Below, one piece after another: positions 40,833 through 49,478 of a stretch of DNA of 64,000 bases (positions within the stretch are counted from its first letter, which is position 1; each line of letters starts with the position of its first letter). The notes under the pieces were generated by a model. That model searched no databases. It worked only from the letters and a program-made list of their open reading frames with translations, and had not been told where the DNA came from. Source of the DNA: a virus; the IMG/VR virus record IMGVR_UViG_3300017706_001340, positions 23,770-87,769 of that record; one strand, 5' to 3'. A program made the translations under genes and the position numbers.

Positions 40833-41741
40833 ATGTCGGATTTTACGTATAAAACATATCTACCCACAAAAAAGGTATATCTGAGCTTCCGGTTGCTATC
40901 TGGTCGAGAATATTTAATCATAGGTAAATATCTACAGAACAACGATACATCCTCCTTGATCAAGGAGTTTACACAATTAATTAATGGATGTTGCTTGAGT
41001 GATATATGTGTAAATGAACTATCAACAGTGGATATTTTTTGTATCCTGTTGAACATGCGAATCATGAGTGTGTCCCAAACATTCGACTTCGAAGGCACTA
41101 TACGCAAAGGAAGGGAAGTAATGAAAGGTACTCAAAAGTTAGATTTATACGATATATTAGACAAAGTGACAAATCATAATTCAGAATGTATTCGAAGTGT
41201 GCAGTTTGACGATAAGTATACTATAAAGCTGGGTGTACCTCGTGGGTTTCAAGTTGAAAATGTAGATAGTTTAGTTGTTGATGTTATCGAGAGTATCAAC
41301 GTATTGGGCAATGAGCACAGCATGCAGGGACTCACCAGTGATGAGAAGAGTATAATATTAGATGAACTATCTGGTGATGTGTTATCTGAGATTGTCAGAT
41401 ACATACGTGATCTAGATCAAGAGTATAGAATAAAAGTATTTGAGGGTGTAGTTGATGATGAGCTCAGTAGAATAGAGTTAAAATTATTTGACAACAGTCT
41501 ATTCGAATTTATCAAAGCTATGTTTAACTGCAATTTGCAGGAGCAGTATTACATCAGATATATAATGGTCAAAAGACTTAATTTTAACCTACAGGACGTC
41601 GAGGATATCACGCCAATCGACACACAGAACTACATCAATTTATACAAGGAAGAACTAGAGGAGGAACGCAAGGCTAATGAGAAGCAATCCAGTGAGCAAA
41701 AGCCTGGGATGTCGCTACCCAACCCAGGATTTGAGCAGTAG
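40833..41741 (+). CDS. T4 baseplate hub protein, gp51/gp26-like
   Basis: 302 residues. The pattern STVDIFCILLNMRIMSVS near residue 70 (a D-x-x-x-h-h-h-x-h-R-x-x-S motif) and the helical remainder resemble the T4_baseplate family (gp26/gp51), proteins needed to assemble the hub. A paralogue follows at 41776. The C-terminus is charged. It lies 4 bases after the gp54-like gene. Confidence 0.6.
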   Translation: MSDFTYKTYLPTKKVYLSFRLLSGREYLIIGKYLQNNDTSSLIKEFTQLINGCCLSDICVNELSTVDIFCILLNMRIMSVSQTFDFEGTIRKGREVMKGTQKLDLYDILDKVTNHNSECIRSVQFDDKYTIKLGVPRGFQVENVDSLVVDVIESINVLGNEHSMQGLTSDEKSIILDELSGDVLSEIVRYIRDLDQEYRIKVFEGVVDDELSRIELKLFDNSLFEFIKAMFNCNLQEQYYIRYIMVKRLNFNLQDVEDITPIDTQNYINLYKEELEEERKANEKQSSEQKPGMSLPNPGFEQ

Positions 41742-41761
41742 TTGATACAGATACCAACTTA

Positions 41762-41769
41762 AATAAATA
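41762..41769 (+). promoter_or_regulatory. T4-type late promoter (AATAAATA)
   Basis: AATAAATA, 6 bases before ATG 41776; predicted leader about 1 base. Confidence 0.6.
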
Positions 41770-41775
41770 TAATAT

Positions 41776-42582
41776 ATGAGCGAAGAACAGCAACCGGTGG
41801 AAGCGAGTAAACCTAATGTTAATGATATATTAGCTAGCTTGAGTGAGTTAAACAAAAAGCAGATAATAAAAATATATGTACCAAGCATGCAGGAAGACAT
41901 ATCGTTTAGACCATTGACAGTAAAGCAGCAGAAAAATCTACTATCCAGTGGTGTTGATGTTGAGATAGAAAATCTAACATTCAGTAACACTATAAATAGT
42001 ATAATCACTGAAAATTGTCTGTCAAACAAAGATCAGATAAGACTAACAGACAGATCCATGATAGTTTATCAATTGAGATGCAATTCTGTTGGTGAGACGT
42101 TAAGTTTTATAGATGATGACGTTACATACACAGTAAATTTACGTGAACATATTGATAACATCAAGCAAAACGATCTGAATCCACCCACAAAATTCAAAGT
42201 GAGTGTGGAAGATCTTGTAGTAGAGGGTGAAGTACCTGGTTTGGATAGAGACACTAAATATAATAAGCAATTCACGAAAACGATGAAAGGTAATAAAACA
42301 GTTGATGGTATAAAATTGACTGACATTGTAGGTGACATATACATACATGAGATGATGAAGTATGTCACAACCATACAGGCACAGGATCAAATTTTGAATC
42401 TAGATGATGTCAAGATTTCACAAGCTATATCCATATTTGAAAGTTTGCCTATGACTGTTAGTAGTCAGGTTGCTAAGGAAATAAAAAATTGCCGGGAACT
42501 GGAACTAATGGCCATGTCCGCTGATCAACTACCAGAGGATGTACAGCTACCGTTTGATGCAAGTATGTTTACTGGTGAATAG
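41776..42582 (+). CDS. gp26: gp26-like baseplate hub protein
   Basis: 268 residues. IYVPSMQEDISFRPLTVKQQ, FSNTINSIITENC and LTDRSMIVYQLRCNSVGE fit the T4_baseplate family, in which a conserved R-P-h-T and a D-x-x-x-h-h-h-x-h-R motif recur. T4 gp26 (208 residues) is a hub component. It precedes the tape measure gene, as in the hub cluster. Confidence 0.65.
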   Translation: MSEEQQPVEASKPNVNDILASLSELNKKQIIKIYVPSMQEDISFRPLTVKQQKNLLSSGVDVEIENLTFSNTINSIITENCLSNKDQIRLTDRSMIVYQLRCNSVGETLSFIDDDVTYTVNLREHIDNIKQNDLNPPTKFKVSVEDLVVEGEVPGLDRDTKYNKQFTKTMKGNKTVDGIKLTDIVGDIYIHEMMKYVTTIQAQDQILNLDDVKISQAISIFESLPMTVSSQVAKEIKNCRELELMAMSADQLPEDVQLPFDASMFTGE

Positions 42583-42593
42583 ATGATTAGAGT

Positions 42594-42601
42594 CATAAAT
42601 A
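42594..42601 (+). promoter_or_regulatory. T4-type late promoter (CATAAATA)
   Basis: CATAAATA, 10 bases before ATG 42612 of the tape measure gene. Confidence 0.6.
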
Positions 42602-42611
42602 ATTATGACTC

Positions 42612-45600
42612 ATGGAAGAAAACATAACAGAGCTCGTAACCACATTAACATCACTCGTAGAGAAGTTAGACGACAAGTCAACGAAGCAGGGAGTTAGTGA
42701 TGCACGTAACTCATATAATCCTGATGATGCGTTTGACAGTGAAGAGAAGCATTTAAAAGATCAACAAAAACAACAAGCGAAGTTAAATGCCGAGGAATCT
42801 GAAAAACTCGACAAAAAGAGGAAGAATCCAAGAAAAATTTTACAGACCGTGATGCCTATCAAGGTGATGGAGTTTGATAAGAGAGCAATCAAGCAATTGC
42901 AGTCAATCATGATCTCACCTGTACAGATAGAGGAAGAGCAAGATAAGAAGCCCAATAAATCCAGCTGGTGGCCGGCATTATTGGCGGGTGTAGTGGTTGT
43001 GTGGGACAAGCTCAAAGATGCTTGGCTTGTAATACGTACAACAGTTGGTGATTGGGCAACTGCCATGAGTAAATGGTGGAAAAAATTCAAGAAAACTATG
43101 AACATCAGATGGTCACGCTTAAAAGGATGGTTTAATAAGTTTAAGGTGGGTGATTTGATACCACAATCGATCAAAAAATGGTGGATACAATTCCGCAAGG
43201 GTGTGTCCACGAAGTGGTTGGGAGTTAAGAGCTGGTTTAATAAATTTAAAGTCAGTAGTCTAATTCCGGAATCGGTCAAAAAGTGGTGGAAGAACATGAA
43301 CAAATCGATGGTGAAGAGATGGTCCGGTATCAAGACATGGTTCACAAATTTCAGTCCCAAGAAATTGATACCTCAATCGATACGTGGTTGGTGGAGCAAG
43401 CTGAACTTCAGCAAGAAGTGGACCGGTATCAAGACATGGTTCACAAATTTCAGTCCCAAAAAATTGATACCAAGTGGAATACGCAATTGGTGGAAAGGTT
43501 TCGATATGGGTAAAAAATGGCTCAGCTTTAAAACATTTTTTGTTGATCTCCCAGGGAAAGTTAAAGCATTGATACCACAGTCTATAAGGACAGCATTGAG
43601 CACTGTAGTTAAGACGATGAAAGCAGCTTTGCTCCCAATTACAGCATTCTTCACCGGTCTAAGTGGACTGTTTGGTGGTGGTAAGGGAGCAAATAGTACG
43701 AGCATATTCACTAAAATCGCGAAGTTTTTCGGTCCCACTAATCCTGTAATCAAAGGTATCTTCACATTCTTAAAAACTGCCGGATCGGTACTAGGTAAGC
43801 TGTTTTTACCAATAACTATAATAATGGAAGCTTTTAACTTTGTGACTGGCTTCATGGAGGGTTTCAAGAAGGATGGTATAATAGGAGGAATAAGAGAAGG
43901 TGTAAAGTCGGTATTCAACAGTCTGGTCGCATTTCCATTAGATCTACTCAAGAGTGGTGTTTCATGGATAGCAGGTAAATTAGGATTTAAGGAAGTTGAG
44001 AAAACGTTAGATGAATTCTCATTCAAAGAGTTGTTCACTGACTTGTTCGACAAGTTGTTTGGTGTGATTGATATGTCTATTGGCTTTATAAAGAATCTAA
44101 TAAACGATGGAGCTGAGAGAGTGAAAGATATGTTTAGGTCTGAAGAAGAGATCAAAGCCAGAAAGGCTGCCGGTGCTCGAGCCAAAAATAAAGAAGCAGC
44201 CATGAAAGAAACTTTCCAGCGATCTGTAAGTTCAGATGGCATGAACAAGATATTAGCAGCCAAAAAGACGAGTGATGAGAATGAGGCTGAGATAATAGAG
44301 TCACAAACAGCTCGATGGAGAGATGCTATGGCTTCCGCAGCTAGACAGACCAAAGATGAGAAAGAATTCCGGGAATTGGTTATAAAACAACTTGAAAATG
44401 ACAAGAAGGGTAGTTCCAGGACGTTTCTCGCCATGCAACAAAAAGCGGTGGGTAGTGATTGGGAGAAAAATGCTCTTAAGAACTTTAAGAAGGTCCGAGG
44501 TCAGAATGTTGTTGATACGAATGCCATGGGTGATTTGGCACAAACATTGGCAAATCAGCGTGCACAAACACGCAGATTCAATGATACTGTCAAGGTGGTT
44601 ACTGATGATTGGAAAAAATCTGGTAGTTTAAAACTCGGTGACATGAAGATTGATCTCACGGCTCTTAAGAATGATAAGAGTAAAATTGATCCTAAGATTG
44701 TTGAACATTACGAGTCCCTGATCCGCATGCGGGATGAAACGAATAACAATGAGCTCAAGATACAGTATGGCGCGATGATCAAGAGTCTTGACAATGTAGG
44801 TGTGAAAGAGGCTGTGGATCACATCAAAGCACAACAAGCAGAGACGGAAAAATTTAAAGCGGATCTAGAGGATTACGATCGCGCAATTAAACAGGGAGGT
44901 CCCCAACGTATATTGCAGACTCCAGAGAAACTCGACCTGATTTCAACTAATTACGAGATGCCCCAAGAAGAGAGGTTGAAGGAATGGAAATTAACAGCTG
45001 GTCCTCAACCGACAAAACCTACCAGATCATTAGAAGAAACCAAAGCGTATCTCAACGCCATATCAAGTGTGAATGTTGATCAATTAAAGGTGAATGAACA
45101 AGTCAAGGCCGCCGAAGCAGCCGCTATCAAGCAGACTAAACTTGTATCACCAGTTGTACCACAACCATCAAAGCAGACATCAATAGATCCCGGGAGATTA
45201 TCTGAATTAGAGCTCACGTTGGAACAACCGTTACCAGAACTAAATACAAAGCAAGCATCTGATCATATCAAACAATCCGGCGACAAGATAAATCAAGGAG
45301 CACAGTCCTTGCATTTCGAAACATTAGAAGGATGGCCCAGACCTCAAAGTCCATACGCGTGGGATTATGTCAAGATGGCCGGTGAGTCTATAACAAGAGG
45401 TAGTAAACAATTACACGAACAGGCGATCCAATATGAAAAGGCAGCAAGTAACACCAACAAATCCGCACAGAAAAACAATCAGAATATCGAGAAGAAGATG
45501 AGTGAGATGGTTAATATAATGACGGAGACTGTTGGTATACAGAAGAAGACACTCAACGCACTAGAACAACATGGATTGATCGACAAACAAGGTAATACAA

Positions 45601-45704
45601 CTGTAAACAGTGGCGGAAACAACACTACAGTTAACAACGTCACGGTCGATTCAGACATAATGAAATTTAGAGACAAGGTTGTAGGGAGACTATACAACAA
45701 GTGA
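42612..45704 (+). CDS. Tail tape measure-like protein
   Basis: 1030 residues. A charged coiled-coil N-terminus is followed by tandem Trp-rich repeats of about 33-36 residues (near residues 165-310; core W-x-GIKTWFTNF...LIP-x-SI-x-x-WW), hydrophobic segments near 330-470, long Lys/Glu/Ala-rich helices, and an Asn/Thr/Val-rich C-terminal section. Large size, helical character, and placement among hub genes fit a tape measure (T4 gp29 position), although that protein is only 590 residues. The C-terminus ends in FRDKVVGRLYNK. Confidence 0.75.
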   Translation: MEENITELVTTLTSLVEKLDDKSTKQGVSDARNSYNPDDAFDSEEKHLKDQQKQQAKLNAEESEKLDKKRKNPRKILQTVMPIKVMEFDKRAIKQLQSIMISPVQIEEEQDKKPNKSSWWPALLAGVVVVWDKLKDAWLVIRTTVGDWATAMSKWWKKFKKTMNIRWSRLKGWFNKFKVGDLIPQSIKKWWIQFRKGVSTKWLGVKSWFNKFKVSSLIPESVKKWWKNMNKSMVKRWSGIKTWFTNFSPKKLIPQSIRGWWSKLNFSKKWTGIKTWFTNFSPKKLIPSGIRNWWKGFDMGKKWLSFKTFFVDLPGKVKALIPQSIRTALSTVVKTMKAALLPITAFFTGLSGLFGGGKGANSTSIFTKIAKFFGPTNPVIKGIFTFLKTAGSVLGKLFLPITIIMEAFNFVTGFMEGFKKDGIIGGIREGVKSVFNSLVAFPLDLLKSGVSWIAGKLGFKEVEKTLDEFSFKELFTDLFDKLFGVIDMSIGFIKNLINDGAERVKDMFRSEEEIKARKAAGARAKNKEAAMKETFQRSVSSDGMNKILAAKKTSDENEAEIIESQTARWRDAMASAARQTKDEKEFRELVIKQLENDKKGSSRTFLAMQQKAVGSDWEKNALKNFKKVRGQNVVDTNAMGDLAQTLANQRAQTRRFNDTVKVVTDDWKKSGSLKLGDMKIDLTALKNDKSKIDPKIVEHYESLIRMRDETNNNELKIQYGAMIKSLDNVGVKEAVDHIKAQQAETEKFKADLEDYDRAIKQGGPQRILQTPEKLDLISTNYEMPQEERLKEWKLTAGPQPTKPTRSLEETKAYLNAISSVNVDQLKVNEQVKAAEAAAIKQTKLVSPVVPQPSKQTSIDPGRLSELELTLEQPLPELNTKQASDHIKQSGDKINQGAQSLHFETLEGWPRPQSPYAWDYVKMAGESITRGSKQLHEQAIQYEKAASNTNKSAQKNNQNIEKKMSEMVNIMTETVGIQKKTLNALEQHGLIDKQGNTTVNSGGNNTTVNNVTVDSDIMKFRDKVVGRLYNK
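43107..43540 (+). repeat. Trp-rich tandem repeats in tape measure gene
   Basis: Four to five units of about 99-108 bases. The best pair, 43324-43372 and 43423-43471, is 49 bases with one mismatch at a 99-base period, encoding GIKTWFTNFSPKKLIP. Confidence 0.85.
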
Positions 45705-45710
45705 TAAATA
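45703..45710 (+). promoter_or_regulatory. T4-type late promoter (GATAAATA)
   Basis: GATAAATA overlapping the tape measure stop codon, 5 bases before ATG 45716. Confidence 0.6.
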
Positions 45711-45715
45711 TTGAC

Positions 45716-46150
45716 ATGCTTACTAACGATACAACAGTAACATTGATGAATGGTAATGACCGGGTATCAACAAAACTTCCAGAGATATTAGAGATGATAT
45801 GCACTGATGATGAGCTGATAATCGAATCATATGAATCAAAAATAACTACAGCGACGATCTCCAGTATACGTACATCAGATAGTAAGGATTTCCTGTACTT
45901 AAAAACGTGTTGTGATAATACGTTAATGTTGACACCAGATCATAAAATATATCTACCAGAAACCAAAGAATGGATTCGAGCTGAAAACATGAGTAAAGGG
46001 TTGTGCGTGTTGATGTCTGATGGATCTACATCAGAGATACTATCGACACACATAGTAGCAGATAATACAGCCAGTAGAGTGTATTCTCTTGCTATAACAC
46101 CAACACAATGTTATTTTGCAAACAACATACTAGTACATAACGAGAGTTAA
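45716..46150 (+). CDS. Freestanding Hint (intein-like) domain protein
   Basis: 144 residues consisting of little more than a Hint fold. Block A is MLTNDTTVTLMNG, with the initiator Met at the place of intein Cys1; block B is LTPDHKIYL with T-x-x-H; blocks F/G are VYSLAITPTQCYFANNILVHN, shown here in parts: VYSLAITP then YFANNILVHN, followed by only Glu-Ser and stop. Terminal His-Asn is retained, so C-terminal Asn cyclisation is conceivable, while Cys1 chemistry is lost. Start 45716 is preferred over GTG 45701 because of the late octamer 5 bases away. Function unknown. Confidence 0.85.
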   Translation: MLTNDTTVTLMNGNDRVSTKLPEILEMICTDDELIIESYESKITTATISSIRTSDSKDFLYLKTCCDNTLMLTPDHKIYLPETKEWIRAENMSKGLCVLMSDGSTSEILSTHIVADNTASRVYSLAITPTQCYFANNILVHNES

Positions 46151-46152
46151 TT

Positions 46153-47439
46153 ATGGATATAACGAACAGAAAATTTAAGGAGAATACCAACACTGGGCAG
46201 ATCGAAGAGTACGATGATTTGCAAATCGCAAAGGCAACTGAAACCACCAGTTTCTATTGGTCGATGTCATATCCCAGAAGAGCCACAATACAACCTCCAA
46301 AACCTAAAAAGGGTGAAAAGATAGCCGCCACCGGCGCATGGTTGAAGAGTGTGGGAGGATACGGGCCCGCACCTACATTGTTACCAATAAATCAGAAGGG
46401 TGAACCTAATGAAGTTAATAAAAACACACCGAAGCCATCAGTACCTGTGAATGTTAGAGACAGTCATCACTGGACCGAGTCGCCTATCTCGTCTCGTCGA
46501 GAGGTACCCATGTTGAACATAAAGGAAAATAAGATTTTAACAAACACATCATTGAATCAGATGCTCAACATGGGAATGGCAGCTGCGACATCAGCTGGAT
46601 CTGCAGTTGAGAATGTAGAAAAGGTGATGAAAATGGTGAAGGAGGGTAGTTATGATGAAGCGCTAAAAAATTTGGGAGTGAATTCTGATAATGTTTCTCA
46701 GCTAGCTGCAGAAACAACATATTATGACCCCATGAATCCGTACAACATGCTATACAGCACAATACCGACAGGTTTTAAGTATGTGTTCCCATACATGCAA
46801 GACAGCTATATAAACAATAACAGTAATTTTGGCAGTGTAGATTCAGGCTCTGTAGTCATGGATGCACTTAAGGATTACGCAGAAGGTGCCAATGAAGTGT
46901 TTGCCATGGCAAATCTCTCAAAACAATTAGCTCCTGGTAGGATGATAGAGACACCCAAGGGGTTCACATTTGATGGTCGTGAAAAATCATACACCGTTAC
47001 ATTTCCACTATTCAACACAAAATCATATAGCGAGATCGTTAGAAACTGGCAATTCATCTATTTACTGTCATATCAGAACACTCCAAACAGAGTATCACGT
47101 GATTTGATTGATCCTCCATGTATTTACGAAGCGTACATACCCGGTGTGTGGTACAGTAAGTATTCAGCACTCACCAACATGACTGTGGATTTCATAGGAG
47201 CTCGCAGAGAGATGTATATACCTGTAAAAATAATAGATCACGCAGACAGTGGTAAGAATCGAGCAACCGCGGAAGGTAATTGGGTTGAATCACAGAAAAA
47301 AACACTCGCAGTGATACCGGATGCATATAATATCACACTAACATTCACGGAGTTGTTTTCTGAGACACAGAACTTTAAATATCAGATGTTGAGGGAGTCG
47401 ATGAATGATATTATAACTACAGGAACAAAGGTTAATTGA
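46153..47439 (+). CDS. gp48: gp48-like baseplate tube cap protein
   Basis: 428 residues (T4 gp48 is 364). A polar N-terminal extension is followed by a tube-like domain: REKSYTVTFPLFNTKSY, NWQFIYLLSYQN, PVKIIDHADS and AVIPDAYNITLTFTELFSE match the order of elements in gp48/gp54. It likely caps or starts the tail tube on the hub. It begins 2 bases after the Hint gene. Confidence 0.6.
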   Translation: MDITNRKFKENTNTGQIEEYDDLQIAKATETTSFYWSMSYPRRATIQPPKPKKGEKIAATGAWLKSVGGYGPAPTLLPINQKGEPNEVNKNTPKPSVPVNVRDSHHWTESPISSRREVPMLNIKENKILTNTSLNQMLNMGMAAATSAGSAVENVEKVMKMVKEGSYDEALKNLGVNSDNVSQLAAETTYYDPMNPYNMLYSTIPTGFKYVFPYMQDSYINNNSNFGSVDSGSVVMDALKDYAEGANEVFAMANLSKQLAPGRMIETPKGFTFDGREKSYTVTFPLFNTKSYSEIVRNWQFIYLLSYQNTPNRVSRDLIDPPCIYEAYIPGVWYSKYSALTNMTVDFIGARREMYIPVKIIDHADSGKNRATAEGNWVESQKKTLAVIPDAYNITLTFTELFSETQNFKYQMLRESMNDIITTGTKVN

Positions 47440-47822
47440 TGAGCAGCGAAGCTATAAAATATAATAAGTATGAAGTTGAGATGTTGCTCAAATTGTCAAA
47501 GAGTCAGGAATTCAAGTTGGAGAGAATATTTGATGTGTATAAACAACGCGAATCAAAGCATTTTTATTACAACATCTTCAACACCATCAACTTCCCGGAC
47601 AATATGAACACAAGTATTTTTGATGTTTATTACACAAAAGCGGAAGAACCATGGACATTGATATCATATAAGCATTTTGGAAGGATTGATTTGTGGTGGT
47701 TGATCGCATGCTTGAATAAAGTGAAGAATACATTTATATTACCACAAGCCGGAACTAGACTGTTAATACCTACTGGAGAGACGATCAGAACAATTATAGA
47801 TGAAATAAAAGCTAAGATATGA
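47439..47822 (+). CDS. gp53: gp53-like baseplate wedge protein (LysM-like)
   Basis: 127 residues. EEPWTLISYKHFGRIDLWWLI, then AGTRLLIP, is a LysM-like pattern used by wedge protein gp53 and by short tail LysM proteins. The start codon ATG 47439 overlaps the previous stop (TGATG). T4 gp53 is 196 residues; this is a short version. Confidence 0.6.
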   Translation: MSSEAIKYNKYEVEMLLKLSKSQEFKLERIFDVYKQRESKHFYYNIFNTINFPDNMNTSIFDVYYTKAEEPWTLISYKHFGRIDLWWLIACLNKVKNTFILPQAGTRLLIPTGETIRTIIDEIKAKI

Positions 47823-49477
47823 CAGCGATACATGATTTTTATGACGGTGTTATTAAGACACTGAATCTAGATGTGGGTAATGAGAAATCAATTGAACAGT
47901 TTGATGATAGGAGATTTCAGTTTGGTGTTTATCTGGTAAATCCGGATGGTAGAGCTATCAAAATACGTAAAGGTTTTATAGAGGAACTAATAATTGAGGA
48001 TGATATGCTTGAGTGGTTTCATAAAGGTCACATAGTTTTCAAAAACCCGGATGACGTGATAGAGAGAGTAACGAGTCAACTGGCTGGAGAAATACCTAGT
48101 GCTGATCGTGTACCAATAAGGTCATATCGTTTCCGTGGTGATGCGAGAGATATGTTATATATAAAAATGGAACCGCATTTATCTAGTGATTCAACAAGAC
48201 AACCAGAGGCGGAGCTAGAGAGTATGGTACACTCTATGAAGTTTTTGTTTAGTGTATATGCAATTGAGGATATAACACCGACAGCTAACAAGAAAGACAA
48301 ATTACAGAAATTATACTTTCATGATTATAGATTGCAGATGTTAAGAGAGAAGAATTTATACTACAGCACAGCTAAAACAATAAACAACAAGCTCGGTACC
48401 ACAGTTACACGGCAAACGCATGTCAATCATTTGAATGATAGAGATCGAAGCAAGGTAACAGGTGAGATTGTTCAAGACTTGTTAAGTTCGGCGCTATTAA
48501 CAGAGGACACTAAAGGTTTATTCTCATCACATTGGGAATTTGGTGATGAGATGATGTTTTACACGAGTCCATCAGAGAATAAAGCGATTGACGATTTAAA
48601 TTATGTACTTGACAGACATGTAAGTACACTAGAGCATGACAATCAACCATGTCTGCTTAAGCTCCAGAGATATACAGAGAGATGGGAGTTGTTACCTATA
48701 TCAAAATACTTCGATAGAGCGGTCAGTACAGATGGTGGTCCTGGTCCATATCAATCTGAGTACTTCACACTATCGTTTGATTCTGAATCGACTCCCAATG
48801 AAATACCACCATCATCAAAAACATTCGGAGGAGATCTAACTTCTCCTATGATAAACTACCATTTCGCAGATGTATCCATAATAGACAGCTACACGTTCAA
48901 TGAGATCAACGGTGTTGACTGTCAAGAGATATTGAACAGCGTTATAACTCATAGATATAGTGAAGACACTAAAACATTCAGTGTAGACGTTGAATCCGGT
49001 AACCTTGCGACCGTGTATTCAAAGTTTCAGAAGTTATTCATAGATAGTACATATGGTGGTGTTAATGGCCATGGCCATGTCGGGTGGTTACCGGATAATT
49101 CTAGAATTGAAAATTATAATATTAGCATAGCCACTAGTTGGACACCTGACAAAAATGCTAGCTTGAGTGTTGGAAGAAACAAAAAATTATTAGCAGCATT
49201 CTTACTAGGCAACTCGATACAATTCACCTCCAAGGGAAATACAGCTCGAAGATCTGGCGTGTGGATAGCTATCGACCGGTCTAATAATTATATTGACAAT
49301 GATTATGAGAGTAAATTATTGGGTCAATATTTTGTGACAAGGGTGACACACAGAATAACTGCTGCTGGTTATGAGAACACAATATTAGGTGTTAAACCCT
49401 ATCTATATGATATACCGGAGCAAAGATTTAACAATAATGATGTATTCATGAAGAATACAGAGTCAATACAAGTATAA
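47819..49477 (+). CDS. gp27/gpD-like baseplate hub protein
   Basis: 552 residues. The N-terminal half is unassigned; the C-terminal LLGQYFVTRVTHRITAAG followed by YENTILGVKPY is typical of the hub proteins of the gp27/late-control-D fold, which form the trimeric tube extension under the tail tube. T4 gp27 is 391 residues. It overlaps the gp53-like gene by 4 bases and precedes a further structural gene. Confidence 0.6.
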   Translation: MTAIHDFYDGVIKTLNLDVGNEKSIEQFDDRRFQFGVYLVNPDGRAIKIRKGFIEELIIEDDMLEWFHKGHIVFKNPDDVIERVTSQLAGEIPSADRVPIRSYRFRGDARDMLYIKMEPHLSSDSTRQPEAELESMVHSMKFLFSVYAIEDITPTANKKDKLQKLYFHDYRLQMLREKNLYYSTAKTINNKLGTTVTRQTHVNHLNDRDRSKVTGEIVQDLLSSALLTEDTKGLFSSHWEFGDEMMFYTSPSENKAIDDLNYVLDRHVSTLEHDNQPCLLKLQRYTERWELLPISKYFDRAVSTDGGPGPYQSEYFTLSFDSESTPNEIPPSSKTFGGDLTSPMINYHFADVSIIDSYTFNEINGVDCQEILNSVITHRYSEDTKTFSVDVESGNLATVYSKFQKLFIDSTYGGVNGHGHVGWLPDNSRIENYNISIATSWTPDKNASLSVGRNKKLLAAFLLGNSIQFTSKGNTARRSGVWIAIDRSNNYIDNDYESKLLGQYFVTRVTHRITAAGYENTILGVKPYLYDIPEQRFNNNDVFMKNTESIQV

Positions 49478-49478
49478 C

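Noticed and set aside
43373-44434. Leftward 353-codon open frame
   Set aside because: Antisense to the tape measure gene, composition is a shadow of its Lys/Glu/Ser-rich codons, and it has no promoter or neighbour in the same sense.
45701-46153. An intein splitting the tape measure or the tube-cap gene
   Set aside because: Both flanking genes have their own stop or start and normal-looking ends, and the Hint protein lacks Cys1, so trans- or cis-splicing of the neighbours is not supported.
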